From: Hymenobacter glacialis
GTDB taxonomy: Bacteria > Bacteroidota > Bacteroidia > Cytophagales > Hymenobacteraceae
NCBI RefSeq assembly: GCF_001816165.1
Contig: NZ_MDZC01000058.1
Span: 1-42,653, forward strand
Direction of reading: 5' to 3'
Length of the DNA stretch: 42,653 bases
Shown here: positions 14,668 to 23,321 of the stretch, one piece after another
Layout of the letters: each line of letters opens with the position of its first letter
How positions within the stretch are numbered: the first letter of the stretch is position 1
Program-made: the position numbers and the translations under genes
Notes under the pieces: model-generated
The model's input: the letters and a program-made list of their open reading frames with translations, nothing else
The model's database searches: none
What the model was told of the DNA's origin: nothing

Positions 14668-16248
14668 CTATTCGGCTAGCGGCGGCGCTGCACTATTCGT
14701 CTTTCGCAGCGGCAGCTCAGGCACAAATAGCGTCATCACCAACCCACCGACCACCAGCAGAATATTGATGAAGTAAACCCGCGAGATACCCTTGGAGAAG
14801 GCCGCACGCATCTGTGGGGAGGTAGCGCCGGCAGCCACTGGCAATGCGGGCCCTTCTGCAACCACGGCTTGCGCTGCGGGCGGCGCGGTAGTAGCGGGCA
14901 TGCTTTGCGTGAGGGTGAGCGTAAGCACCGTACCGAGCACGGAGGCGGTGATGGCGCCGCCAATCTGCCGGAAAAACTGGCTAGCTGAGGTGGCCTGGCC
15001 CAGCAGGCGCGGCTCAATGGCGTTTTGAATGGCCAGCGTGTAGAGCGGCATGGTGGGCCCCAGGCCGATGCCGCACAAGAAAAGGTAGCCCAGTATCCGA
15101 TAGTAGCCCACATCGGCGGACATGGTGGCCAGCAGCGACAGTCCCCCCAGCAACACCACCAGCCCCGATAGCATCCAGCGCTTGTAGTGGCCGTAGCGCG
15201 ACACCATTTGCCCCGCCAGCAACGAACCCGCTACCACACCCATGGAAAGCGGAATGAGGCTGACCCCGGCTTTGGTGGCCGACACGCCCAGCACATTCAC
15301 CATGAACAGCGGCTGGAAGATGATGATGCCCAGAAACGCCCCGCCCAGCAGAAACAGCGCCGCGTTGGCGGTGCGGAACACCGGGTTTCGGAACAGGCCA
15401 AAGTCCAGAATGGGATTCTCGTGGCGCAGGCTGCGAAACACGAACGCCACGATGGACGTGACCGACACAGCCAGCAGGCCCAGCGTGAATGGGTCGGTCC
15501 AGCCATACACAGCCTTGTTGAGCTGCAGGGCCATCACCAGCGGCACCAGGCCCAGCATCAGCAGTACGGCCGAGAGGTAATCAAAGGGCTTGGGCTGGCC
15601 GCGCGGGCGCAGGGCCGGCATCTGGGTCAGAATAAACCAGAGCGCCAGCAAGCCCAGCGGCAGGTTCACGTAGAATACCAGGCGCCAGCCCGCCACACCG
15701 GGGATCAGGCCACCGCCGTTATCGGTGAGAAAGCCGCCCAAAAACGGCCCCAGCACCGACGACGTGCCGAAAACCGCGCCCGTGAAGCCCTGGTAGCGCC
15801 CCCGCTCGGCGGGTGGAAAAAGGTCGGCAATGATGATGAAGGCCATGGCAAACAGCCCCGCGCCGCCTAGGCCCTGCACGGCCCGGAAAATCACCAGTTG
15901 ATTCATGCCGTCGCCCAGCAGCGGCAGCGGGCCAAACTCACCGGCCAGCCCGCACAGCATTGAGCCAATGAGGAAGATGACGACGGCCGTGACCTCAATT
16001 TTGCGCCGCGAGTACATGTCGGCCAGCTTGCCATAAATGGGCACCAGCGCCGTGCTGGCTACCAGGTACGCCGTGGCCACCCACGTAAACCGCTCCAGCC
16101 CATCCAAATCGGCCACGATGCGCGGCAGCGCCGTGGACACTATGGTCTGGTCGAGCGCGCCGAGGAACATGGCCAGCAGCACACCGGCAAACGTGAGCAT
16201 CTTCTGGCGGTGGGCGAGGGTGTTGGCGGGCGTGGCGGGGGTAGGCAT
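14668..16248 (-). CDS. MDR-family MFS transporter (DHA2, EmrB/QacA type, 14 helices)
   Basis: A 526-residue drug:proton antiporter-type permease. The N-terminal part has the DHA2 signature LDQTIVSTALPRIVADL (motif D1-like), then motif A GKLADMYSRRK, and motif C-like segments in FIIIADLFPPAERGRYQGFTGAVFGTSSVLGPFLGGFL. Helix count and length fit the 14-helix DHA2 group. Members export dyes, antibiotics and other hydrophobic compounds; substrates cannot be deduced. A gap of only 20 bases separates its stop from that of the MutS-like gene, so the two converge. Upstream lies a long palindrome, then the SDR and cupin genes on the same strand. No TetR or MarR regulator gene is next to it. Confidence 0.92.
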   Translation of the reverse strand: MPTPATPANTLAHRQKMLTFAGVLLAMFLGALDQTIVSTALPRIVADLDGLERFTWVATAYLVASTALVPIYGKLADMYSRRKIEVTAVVIFLIGSMLCGLAGEFGPLPLLGDGMNQLVIFRAVQGLGGAGLFAMAFIIIADLFPPAERGRYQGFTGAVFGTSSVLGPFLGGFLTDNGGGLIPGVAGWRLVFYVNLPLGLLALWFILTQMPALRPRGQPKPFDYLSAVLLMLGLVPLVMALQLNKAVYGWTDPFTLGLLAVSVTSIVAFVFRSLRHENPILDFGLFRNPVFRTANAALFLLGGAFLGIIIFQPLFMVNVLGVSATKAGVSLIPLSMGVVAGSLLAGQMVSRYGHYKRWMLSGLVVLLGGLSLLATMSADVGYYRILGYLFLCGIGLGPTMPLYTLAIQNAIEPRLLGQATSASQFFRQIGGAITASVLGTVLTLTLTQSMPATTAPPAAQAVVAEGPALPVAAGATSPQMRAAFSKGISRVYFINILLVVGGLVMTLFVPELPLRKTNSAAPPLAE

Positions 16249-16260
16249 GGGGAAAACCAG

Positions 16261-16358
16261 AACGTCGTGCTGAGCTTGTCGAAGTATCTCTACCGCTTCG
16301 TTGAGCCGATTGGATTACTGTTGCGGTAGAGATGCTTCGACAAGCTCAGCATGACGTT
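16261..16358. repeat. long intergenic palindrome, copy 3
   Basis: The arms begin AACGTCGTGCTGAGCTTGTC and close with its near-complement ending GACGTT at 16358; the inner arms read TATCTCTACCGC / GCGGTAGAGATG around a loop of about 25 bases. It lies 22 bases beyond the SDR stop and 12 bases before the MFS start on the minus strand. Any leader of the MFS transcript that begins upstream of it would fold strongly. Confidence 0.85.
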
Positions 16359-16380
16359 TCTAAAACATGTAGTCCGCTGC

Positions 16381-17171
16381 CTACAGCAGCGAGCGAATCC
16401 AGCCCCCGTCTACGGCAACGGAGGTGCCGGTGATGTAGCTGGCGCGCTCCGAACACAAAAAAGCCGCGAGCGCCGCAAATTCCCGGGGCTCGCCCAGGCG
16501 GCGCATGGGGATTTCGGCTTCCCACCGGGCGGTGCGGCGGCGGCGGTAATGCCGTCGCGCGCGGCCAGGACATCGGCCAGGTTTTCCACCCGCTCGGTGC
16601 GGGTGTAGCCGGGCAGAATGTTGTTGACGGTGACACCGAACGGCGCGACTTCGTTGGCCAGCGTGCGGGCCATGCCGGTCACGGCCGCCCGCAGGCTGTT
16701 GGAGAGCAGCAGGTTTTCCACCGGCTGCTTGGCCGCAATGGACGTCACGTTCAGAATCCGGCCCCAGCCCCGCTCCTTCATGCCGGGCAGCACGGCGCGC
16801 GTGAGCTCCACCACGCTCGTGAGCAGCAGGTGCGTGGCTGCTTCCCACATTTCGCGGCTCAGCGTGTCGAAGGTGCCGGCGGGCGGGCCGCCGGCATTAG
16901 TCACCAGCACATCCACGCGGCCAAACCGGTCCATGGCAGCCTGCACCACGCGGGCCACGTCGGCGGGATTCGATACGTCGGCCGCCACGCCGAGCACGGG
17001 CACACCGGTGGCCGCCGCAATGGCCGCGCACGTTTCCTGCAGTGCTTCCTCGCCGCGCGCGCAGAGCACCAGCGAGGCACCTTCAGCCGCCAGCTCTTCG
17101 GCCACGGCGCGGCCCAGGCCCTTGCTGGCTGCCGCCACCAGGGCTACTCTTCCTTTAAGTCCAAGGTCCAT
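16381..17171 (-). pseudogene. SDR-family oxidoreductase broken by a one-base frameshift
   Basis: The gene starts at ATG 17171 (MDLGLKGRVALVAAASKGLG) and shows a Rossmann fold, [10 protein letters not shown] and [20 protein letters not shown]. Around 16520-16545, in a GCC-repeat stretch, the frame breaks: after [12 protein letters not shown] the reading moves by one base and continues as [17 protein letters not shown] ... [11 protein letters not shown] to a stop at 16381. The total span of 791 bases is one short of 264 codons, so a single missing base restores a normal 263-residue protein. The usual SDR catalytic Tyr-x-x-x-Lys is replaced by [10 protein letters not shown], as in an atypical SDR branch. 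It starts 4 bases after the cupin stop, so the two genes are an operon. Either a recent mutation or a sequencing error; the conserved reading on both sides favours a recent event or an error. Confidence 0.8.
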
Positions 17172-17175
17172 AGGG

Positions 17176-17553
17176 CTATTTCTTACGCAGGTAATCGTCG
17201 GATTTGTCCAACCAGTCCTGGCGGGGCGGGCTGAAAATATCCACGTCCAGGGTGTCTTCCAGGGCTTCGGCCGTGTGCGGCACGTTGGACGGAATGTGCA
17301 GCACCTCGCCGGCCCGCACAATGATTTCCTCGCCGTCTTCGGCCCCAATGTGGAAGCGCAGAGCCCCTTCCAGAATGTATGTAATCTGCTCGTTGATGTG
17401 GTGGTGCAGGGGTACCACGCAGCCTTTCTTGAGGTACACATGGGCCAGCATCATGTCGTTGCCGGTGATGAGGCGCCGCGACAGCTGGTCCGACAACTGC
17501 TCCTTGGGCATGTCTTCCCAGGTGTACTTGGTAACGGATTGGTTTTCTTCCAT
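17176..17553 (-). CDS. small cupin-domain protein
   Basis: A 125-residue single-domain cupin. The two metal-binding motifs are visible: LHHHINEQITYILEGALRFHIG (about 48-69, with the His-x-His and Glu ligands) and, after GEVLHIPSNVPH (about 81-92), the final His. Proteins of this type include oxygenases, isomerases and regulatory pectin-degradation-type cupins such as KdgF, whose short, single-domain form it resembles; the reaction cannot be fixed from sequence. It is directly followed, 4 bases on, by the frameshifted SDR gene, suggesting a two-gene catabolic unit. A palindrome (17608-17729) separates it from the MFS gene upstream. Confidence 0.87.
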   Translation of the reverse strand: MEENQSVTKYTWEDMPKEQLSDQLSRRLITGNDMMLAHVYLKKGCVVPLHHHINEQITYILEGALRFHIGAEDGEEIIVRAGEVLHIPSNVPHTAEALEDTLDVDIFSPPRQDWLDKSDDYLRKK

Positions 17554-17607
17554 GGGGGGTTGGGATGAGGTTTAGTGGGTTGTTGACGTTGTGGATAATA
17601 AAAAAGG

Positions 17608-17729
17608 CCGTCTTGCTGAGCGGAGCGCAGCGCAACTGAAGCATCTCTACCTCAATACTAACCCATTTGTTAGAATTACCGATGCGGTAGAGATGCTTCA
17701 GTTGCGCTCCGCTCCGCTCAGCATGACCG
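17608..17729. repeat. long intergenic palindrome, copy 4, variant arms
   Basis: The longest copy. The ends (GTC.TGCTGAGC / GCTCAGCATGAC) and inner arms (GAAGCATCTCTACC / GGTAGAGATGCTTC) match the other copies, but the middle of each arm is replaced by GGAGCGCAGCGCAACT and its complement. The element is therefore modular: conserved outer and inner blocks with an exchanged and compensated middle. It lies between the stop of the YbjJ-type MFS gene and the start of the cupin gene. Confidence 0.85.
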
Positions 17730-17756
17730 TTTTCTCCTCTCAATCCGCCCCACCCG

Positions 17757-18920
17757 CTACACCCGCACCCGGCTGGCTACCGCCGATACGCACAGGCCCA
17801 TTACCGCAATAAGCGCAAACGACACCCGTAAGTTGGTAGCCCCGGCCACTAATCCGATAATAGGCGGGCCTAGCAAAAACCCCAGAAAGCCAATCGTTGA
17901 AACCGAAGTCAGGGCCATGCCGGCCGACATGTGCGTCGAGCGGCCCGCCGCGCTGTACACCAGCGGCACCACCGCCGATGTGCCGAACCCCACCAGGAAA
18001 AAGCCGAACAGCGCCGTGCCCAGCATCGGCAGGAGCACCGCAATGAGCAGGCCGGTGGCCGTGAGCAGGCCGCTGAGCTGAATCACGCGCCGGGCGCCCA
18101 GCCGTTCGGCCAGCTTATCGGCCCCGAAACGACCCAGGGCCATGGTGCTCATGAAGGCAACGTAGCCCGCGCCCACCCAGTCTTTATCGGCCTGAATTAC
18201 CTTCTTGAAATACACCCCGCTCCAGTCAAACATCGCCCCCTCGCAGATGAGGGCACAAAAAGCAATGGCGCCCAGGCCCAGCAATTCCTTGTCGGGCTTC
18301 ACGAAAATGGGCTGGTCGGGGTCCACGCCCGCGTCCTGGCGCACGGTGTAGCCGGCGCTCACTGCCAGCCCCGCCCCCATCAGCAAGGCAATGAGCAGGA
18401 AGTGCACGCCCGGCGGCACGGCGTGCCCAATCATAAACGAGCCCACGGCCGCTGCCACAAACCCGGCCAGGCTCCAGAGCCCATGGAACGAGGCCATAAT
18501 GGGCTTGTGCTTATAAAGCCGCTCCACCCCCACGGCCTGGGTATTCACCGAAATATTGGTCAGGTTGCCGCCCACGCCAAACAGGACCAGGCAGGGTATC
18601 AACTGGTAAAGATTGCTGGCCCAGCCTGCGGCTACCAGGGCGGTGGCGTACAGCACCACGCCCCACAGCACCACTTTGCGGCTGCCCTCTTTGGCCACCA
18701 GCCAGCCCGTGGCGGGCAACGACAGCAGCTGGCCCAACGGCAGCGCCAGCAGCACTAAGCCCAGCTCCGCCTCCGAAATGCCCATGCGCTGCTGCACGCT
18801 CGGAATGCGCGAAGCCCAACTGGCAAAGCACAGCCCCAACAGAAAAAACAAAACCCCCACCGCCAGGCGGTGGGCTTTGCGGGAAATGGGCGGGGCCGTT
18901 GCAGTCAATGAAATCATCAC
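17757..18920 (-). CDS. MFS transporter, YbjJ-like
   Basis: A 387-residue, 12-helix major facilitator permease. Marks include FFLLGLCFASWASRIPSVQQ, the GISEAELGLVLLALPLGQLLSLPATG stretch and ALGRFGADKLAERLGARRV (motif A-like in the central loop), which together recall the E. coli YbjJ group, related to sugar-type carriers such as FucP. The substrate is unknown. It begins from a start at 18920 with a second ATG immediately after it (MM). The 243 bp upstream contains the terminator of the sensor kinase gene, so it probably has its own promoter. It shares strand and direction with the cupin-SDR pair downstream, but a 203 bp spacer with a palindrome separates them. Confidence 0.88.
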   Translation of the reverse strand: MMISLTATAPPISRKAHRLAVGVLFFLLGLCFASWASRIPSVQQRMGISEAELGLVLLALPLGQLLSLPATGWLVAKEGSRKVVLWGVVLYATALVAAGWASNLYQLIPCLVLFGVGGNLTNISVNTQAVGVERLYKHKPIMASFHGLWSLAGFVAAAVGSFMIGHAVPPGVHFLLIALLMGAGLAVSAGYTVRQDAGVDPDQPIFVKPDKELLGLGAIAFCALICEGAMFDWSGVYFKKVIQADKDWVGAGYVAFMSTMALGRFGADKLAERLGARRVIQLSGLLTATGLLIAVLLPMLGTALFGFFLVGFGTSAVVPLVYSAAGRSTHMSAGMALTSVSTIGFLGFLLGPPIIGLVAGATNLRVSFALIAVMGLCVSAVASRVRV

Positions 18921-19096
18921 GTAAATCTTCTTGCCCCAAGCGCCGGACGGGAGCCCTCTATCGCTATTGTATCTGGCAAATTATAAGCCTACCCAACGCC
19001 AGCCAGCGCACAGTAGTTGCCTGTTTGGCAGCAGTGACGCTTCACTTTCATTTGCGCTACCACACGCCCCCATACGGCAGCCACCCAAACGCAAAA

Positions 19097-19149
19097 CCGC
19101 CGCTGCCGCAGTCCGTGACCTCAGGTATCACGGGCCGTGGCAGCGGCGG
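19097..19149 (-). terminator. hairpin downstream of the hybrid kinase gene
   Basis: CCGCCGCTGCC (19097-19107) pairs exactly with GGCAGCGGCGG (19139-19149), with a second inner pairing CCGTGA / TCACGG. On the minus strand this lies 14 bases after the kinase stop and is followed by only a short T-run (GGTTTTGCG). It is a strong stem but a weak U-tract, so termination is likely rather than certain. Confidence 0.6.
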
Positions 19150-19163
19150 ATTATGGTACTGCG

Positions 19164-21677
19164 TTATTTTTTGGTATCCAGCCTGATTTGGGCTACCACT
19201 TCGCGCAGCAGCAGGATGATGGAGTCCACCAGCGGCTGGAGCGTGGCGGCCTTGAAACCGCCCTGCCATTGGTCGAGCACCTCCACGGGGGCCAGTAGGT
19301 GTAGGGCCTGCAGGTGCACCAGGCTGGGAAGTAGCGTGTGCGCTGTGGTTTTCAGCAGGACCAGGTCGCTGGTGAGCATGCCCTGGCTCAGGCCTTGCAT
19401 GGCCTCTTCGCAGCTTTCCACGAAAGTCTCCAGCATAAAGGTCACGAAGGTGGGGTCGCCCTGGCCCACCTGCAGCAATTCCTCTACGCCGTAGAGCTGG
19501 GGAGCCAGCGGCACGGCCGGCGGTGCCGGGGCCAGCAGGAAGCCGGGCTCTTCGGCATCGGCGGTCAGGCTGGCTTCAGGCACGGGCTGCAGCAGGGTCC
19601 ATTCGCCCACTATTTTCAGCAGCTCCTCTTCTTTGAAGGGCTTGGTGAGGTAGCCGTTCATGCCGGCGGCGAGGCATTTCTCCCGTTCGCCTTTTACGGC
19701 ATTGGCCGTGAGGGCCACAATGGGTGTAGTGAGGCCCATTTGCTGGCGCAGCAAGGCCGTGGCCGCGTAGCCGTCCATCACCGGCATCTGAATATCCATC
19801 AGAATCAGGTCGAAGCGGCGGTACTGGGCCAACTCCACAGCTTTGGCGCCGTGCTCGGCTTCGGTCACCTGCACGTGGGCGTGGGCAAGAAAAGTCTTGG
19901 CAATCTGCCGGTTGAAGCGGTTATCCTCCACCAGCAGCACCTGCTTGTTGCGCAGGCTTTGGCGGGTGGAGCTGTCGAGGGGAAGCACGCGCTTGGGAGC
20001 CAGGTCGGTGGCCACGCCCTGCGGCAGGCGCAGCGTAAACTGCATCACGGTGCCCTGGTTCTTCACGCTTTCCAGACGCACATCGCTGCCCATCAGCTTT
20101 AGCAGATTGCGGCAAATGCTGAGCCCCAGGCCCGTGCCCCCAAACTTGCGCGTCACCGAAGAGTCTTCCTGGCTGAATTCGCTGAAAATGTTCTTCACGA
20201 ACTCCGGCTCGATGCCCACGCCGGTATCGGCCACCCGGAACGTTACCTCGCCGTTGCGGCTGTCGGCATCGGCCACAAAGTCGCAGGTGATGGCCACATG
20301 GCCCGCTTCGGTGAACTTAATAGCGTTGCCGGCCAAGTTGAGAAGCACCTGCCGGATGCGGTAGGGGTCGCCGAGCAGCACGCGGGGCACGGTGGGCGCC
20401 ACCTGTACGCGCAGGCACAGCCCTTTCTCCACAGCTTTGTAGTGCAAGGTCTGCTCGATTTCAGCAAGCATGTGCACCGGTGTAAAGCCCACCTGCTCCA
20501 GTGTCATCTTGCCGGCCTCCAACTTGGAGAGGTCCAGAATGTCGTTGATAATCACCAGCAAATGCTCGGCCGATGTGCTGATTGCGTGGCGGTAGCTTTC
20601 TTGGTCGGGCGCAAGCTCCGTTTTGGCCAGCAGCTGGCTCATGCCCAGAATGGCGTTCATAGGCGTACGGATTTCGTGGCTCATGTTGGCCAGAAACAGC
20701 TCGCGGGCCCGCACCGCCGACTCGGCCGCCAGCTTGGCGTGGCGCAGGGCCTGTTCGGTTTGTACGCGTTCCGTCACGTCGAGGCCATAAGTCACAATGA
20801 GGTGCGGGCTGCCATCGGCGTGGAACACGGGCTGCAGGCAGCGGTACTGGTGGCTCGGGCCCGAGCGCCGCTGGGAGGCCTCCTCAAACGTGACCAGCCG
20901 GCGCTCATCCAAGGCCTGGTTCAGGCGCCTGTGCCGCTCCTCGGCAAGGGTCATCGAGTGGTTGTAGTGGGCGCAGTACTCGGCGTTGGTTTTGCCGATA
21001 ATCCACGCCCGGGCCGTGGGGTCTTTAATGGCGCTGGCGTTCACGAACAAATAGCGCAGTTCGGCATCAAAAATAGCCAGGTCGCAGGGCACGTGGTTGA
21101 GGGCGTACTCGTAGAATTTGCGCTGCTCGTCGAGCTTTTTCTCGGCTACCTGCCGGGCCGTCATGTCGGTGCCAGTGCCCACCACCATGCGCAGCGAGCC
21201 ATCGGCCGCGTACACCGGAATGAGATGCCGGGACACCTGCCGGAATTGTCCTGCTACTTCAAAGTCCTCGGCCCACGTCGCTTCCTGTCCCGAGGCCACA
21301 GATTCGGCGAACTTCTGGCGGCGGCGTTGGGCCACTTCCACCGGCCGCTGCCGGTACGAGCAGTACTCAAAATCGTCTTTTCCTACCACCCACTCCCGCA
21401 GCGCCGGGTCTTTAATGGACTTACTGTTCACCAACAGGTAGCGGTTTTCGGTGTCGAACACCGCTACTTCCACCTTCAGGTTGTCGAGAACCGTGACATA
21501 AAAATCCTTCTGCTCAGCCAGCTCCTGCTTTGCCGCACCCAAGGCTGCCTGCGCGTTGGCAAGGGCTTTTTTAAGTTCAGCAATGCTTGCAGCCGGCTCC
21601 TGCTCGTCGCCGCAAGTGGCAACGGCACTCGAAACATACGGCAAAGGCAAATCGCCTAAATGGTATAATTCAGACAT
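19164..21677 (-). CDS. soluble hybrid sensor histidine kinase (PAS-PAS-HisKA-HATPase-REC-Hpt)
   Basis: An 837-residue phosphorelay protein. After a coiled coil (about 30-57) come two PAS-type sensor domains (about 58-180 and 185-305) that resemble one another (DTENRYLLVNSKSIKDP and DAELRYLFVNASAIKDP), implying an internal duplication. Next are HisKA with FLANMSHEIRTPMNAILGM (phospho-accepting H334), HATPase with NAIKFTEAGH, DTGVGI and GGTGLGLSI, a receiver domain with DIQMPVMDG (D628) and a lysine in YLTKPF, and a C-terminal Hpt domain with TAHTLLPS (H780). No transmembrane segment or signal peptide is seen, so it should sense a cytoplasmic cue such as redox or a small molecule. All relay steps up to Hpt are in one chain, but no output regulator gene is adjacent. 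The partner is therefore elsewhere. Confidence 0.93.
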   Translation of the reverse strand: MSELYHLGDLPLPYVSSAVATCGDEQEPAASIAELKKALANAQAALGAAKQELAEQKDFYVTVLDNLKVEVAVFDTENRYLLVNSKSIKDPALREWVVGKDDFEYCSYRQRPVEVAQRRRQKFAESVASGQEATWAEDFEVAGQFRQVSRHLIPVYAADGSLRMVVGTGTDMTARQVAEKKLDEQRKFYEYALNHVPCDLAIFDAELRYLFVNASAIKDPTARAWIIGKTNAEYCAHYNHSMTLAEERHRRLNQALDERRLVTFEEASQRRSGPSHQYRCLQPVFHADGSPHLIVTYGLDVTERVQTEQALRHAKLAAESAVRARELFLANMSHEIRTPMNAILGMSQLLAKTELAPDQESYRHAISTSAEHLLVIINDILDLSKLEAGKMTLEQVGFTPVHMLAEIEQTLHYKAVEKGLCLRVQVAPTVPRVLLGDPYRIRQVLLNLAGNAIKFTEAGHVAITCDFVADADSRNGEVTFRVADTGVGIEPEFVKNIFSEFSQEDSSVTRKFGGTGLGLSICRNLLKLMGSDVRLESVKNQGTVMQFTLRLPQGVATDLAPKRVLPLDSSTRQSLRNKQVLLVEDNRFNRQIAKTFLAHAHVQVTEAEHGAKAVELAQYRRFDLILMDIQMPVMDGYAATALLRQQMGLTTPIVALTANAVKGEREKCLAAGMNGYLTKPFKEEELLKIVGEWTLLQPVPEASLTADAEEPGFLLAPAPPAVPLAPQLYGVEELLQVGQGDPTFVTFMLETFVESCEEAMQGLSQGMLTSDLVLLKTTAHTLLPSLVHLQALHLLAPVEVLDQWQGGFKAATLQPLVDSIILLLREVVAQIRLDTKK

Positions 21678-22136
21678 ATAATATAAGCGCGACTTAGTAG
21701 ATAATTAGCAAATATACATTAATACCCAAAGCTAAAGCGCTTACCACCGTGTCTTTAAACTTTATTAAATTTAATTTATCTAATAGGTTTTATAATGAAT
21801 GTCTTTAAATTTATGTAACCCTTAGCAGTAAGCACAAGCACTATTCAAGTAATGTTCTTGTAGTCCACTGCTTGCTTCGATGTCATCACGCTCCGTAAAG
21901 CAGGGTTATTTGATTGAAATTTTCGCCTCCATTCGCACTAGTTTATGCGGCTCTGCTTAGCGGAGATACTACCACAGCAGCTGAGCCTGTGCCGGGCTTA
22001 GGCAGCGCCCGCAACTCAAGGCCGAGCCACACTAAAGCACCTTTTCCTGGTCACCGAGACATATTGCAACAGGCCGGCCATACTGATGGTCAGCATGATA
22101 AGAAAAACACATAAGCACGGTGCCTTCCGGCTACGG
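21678..22136. other. 459 bp intergenic region, AT-rich near the kinase start
   Basis: The region lies upstream of the leftward kinase gene and downstream of the leftward moaA gene. Bases 21680-21860 are strikingly AT-rich. On the minus strand TATATTTG (complement of 21709-21716) matches the Bacteroidota -7 consensus TAnnTTTG, 32-39 bases before the kinase ATG; no good -33 TTG is seen at the right distance. The remaining part (21900-22136) returns to mixed composition and has only short open frames without recognisable similarity. I see no RNA gene or repeat in it. Confidence 0.4.
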
Positions 22137-23141
22137 CTAGCCGCCAATGGTGGCCATGCTCTCGAAGCTGAGTTGGTGCAGGGGGCGCTGCCGTTCGGCC
22201 TCAAAGCCGTTAGCGGCCCGAAAGCGGAACGCGGCGGCCAGCGCAGCGGCTATTTCCTCATCGTCTTTGCCGCCGCGGAGCAGGGCCCGCACGTCGAGCA
22301 CGCCCTGGTCGTAGAGGCAGGTTTTGATGCCGCCTTCGGCCGTCATGCGCAGGCGATTGCAGGTGCCGCAGAACGTGCGCGAATACGCCGCAATGATGCC
22401 AACATGGCCTTGATGGCCCGCAATGGCATAGTCCGAGGCCGTGGCCCCGGCTGCCATGGCTATTGGCATGAGCTCGCCAAAGTGCTGCTCCAGGTGCTGG
22501 CGAATGCGTACGTGGTTCCAGGGCAGGGAGTCCGGCCCGGCCTCGTGGCTGCCACCGTTGAAGGGCATCTCCTCAATAAAGCGCACGTCTACGGGCAGCG
22601 TGCGGCTGAGGTCGGCTAGGGGAACAAGGGCGTCGATGTTTTGCCCGTCCATCACCACAGCATTAATTTTCACCTTAATACCCGCCTCGAGCAGCGCGTA
22701 GAACGTCTCCATCACACGCGGCAGTTCGTCGCGTCGCGTGATGCTGGCAAACCGGGCGCGGTCCAGTGTGTCGAGGCTGAGGTTCACGGCCTTCACACCT
22801 ATACGGGCCAGGGCCGGCACGTGGGGCGCGGTAAGTACGCCATTGGTAGTCAAGCTGATGTCTTCAATGCCGGGCAGTTCGGCCAGGTGCTCCATGAAGG
22901 GCACTAGGTCGCGCCGCACAAAGGGCTCCCCGCCGGTGAGGCGCACTTTACGCACGCCCATAGTGGCCAGCAAACCGGTGAGGCGCAGCATCTCCTCGTA
23001 GCTCAGCAGCTCGTGCTTGGGCATATACTTGATGCCTTGTTCGGGCATGCAGTAGAAGCAGCGCAGGTTGCAGCGGTCGGTCACGGCCAAGCGCAGGTAT
23101 TCCAGCGGCCGGCCGTGCTGGTCGTAGAGCGTAGAAGCCAT
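22137..23141 (-). CDS. moaA: MoaA, GTP 3',8-cyclase (radical SAM)
   Basis: First step of molybdenum cofactor synthesis: radical-SAM conversion of GTP to 3',8-cyclo-GTP, which MoaC turns into cyclic pyranopterin monophosphate. The 334-residue protein has the N-terminal cluster motif CNLRCFYC (C24, C28, C31), the SAM-binding TGGEPFVRRDL, and the C-terminal cluster FCGTCNRLRMTAEGGIKTC (C258, C261, C275) that holds GTP. It ends in the conserved Gly-Gly (333-334) needed for catalysis. ATG 23141 (MASTLYDQHGRPLEYLRLAVTDRC) is preferred over an in-frame ATG at 23240, which would add 33 residues of low-complexity sequence. It is divergent from moaD across 180 bp, so the two units may be co-regulated. 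No molybdenum-cofactor riboswitch is recognisable in that gap. Confidence 0.96.
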   Translation of the reverse strand: MASTLYDQHGRPLEYLRLAVTDRCNLRCFYCMPEQGIKYMPKHELLSYEEMLRLTGLLATMGVRKVRLTGGEPFVRRDLVPFMEHLAELPGIEDISLTTNGVLTAPHVPALARIGVKAVNLSLDTLDRARFASITRRDELPRVMETFYALLEAGIKVKINAVVMDGQNIDALVPLADLSRTLPVDVRFIEEMPFNGGSHEAGPDSLPWNHVRIRQHLEQHFGELMPIAMAAGATASDYAIAGHQGHVGIIAAYSRTFCGTCNRLRMTAEGGIKTCLYDQGVLDVRALLRGGKDDEEIAAALAAAFRFRAANGFEAERQRPLHQLSFESMATIGG

Positions 23142-23321
23142 AGGAGTGGCCGTAGGGGAAGCAGTCGGTAGCACGTTTATCACCAAATTTGTCGGGTTGT
23201 ACGTAAGACACCCCGCTTGCGCTAAACCCTCAATCACCAAAAGGTGTTCAGGTCTTGCGCGCGGCAGGGCATCAATTCCTTGCCTGGTGCTGGCTCAGGT
23301 CCAAAAATAACATCGAAAGAT

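Noticed and set aside
17172..17441. An N-terminal extension of the SDR gene
   Set aside because: It overlaps the cupin gene in another frame and has no similarity to SDRs; the SDR core begins at the ATG at 17171.
9594..17729. Repeated palindromes as a CRISPR array
   Set aside because: Copies are scattered kilobases apart, are full palindromes rather than direct repeats with spacers, and no cas gene is present.
22016..22204. Small reverse frame upstream of moaA's stop
   Set aside because: The frame overlaps the end of moaA and has no domain or good start; it looks like chance coding.
23142..23321. A molybdenum-cofactor riboswitch between moaA and moaD
   Set aside because: The gap has some short complementary stretches but not the recognisable motif order of the known element, so no call is made.
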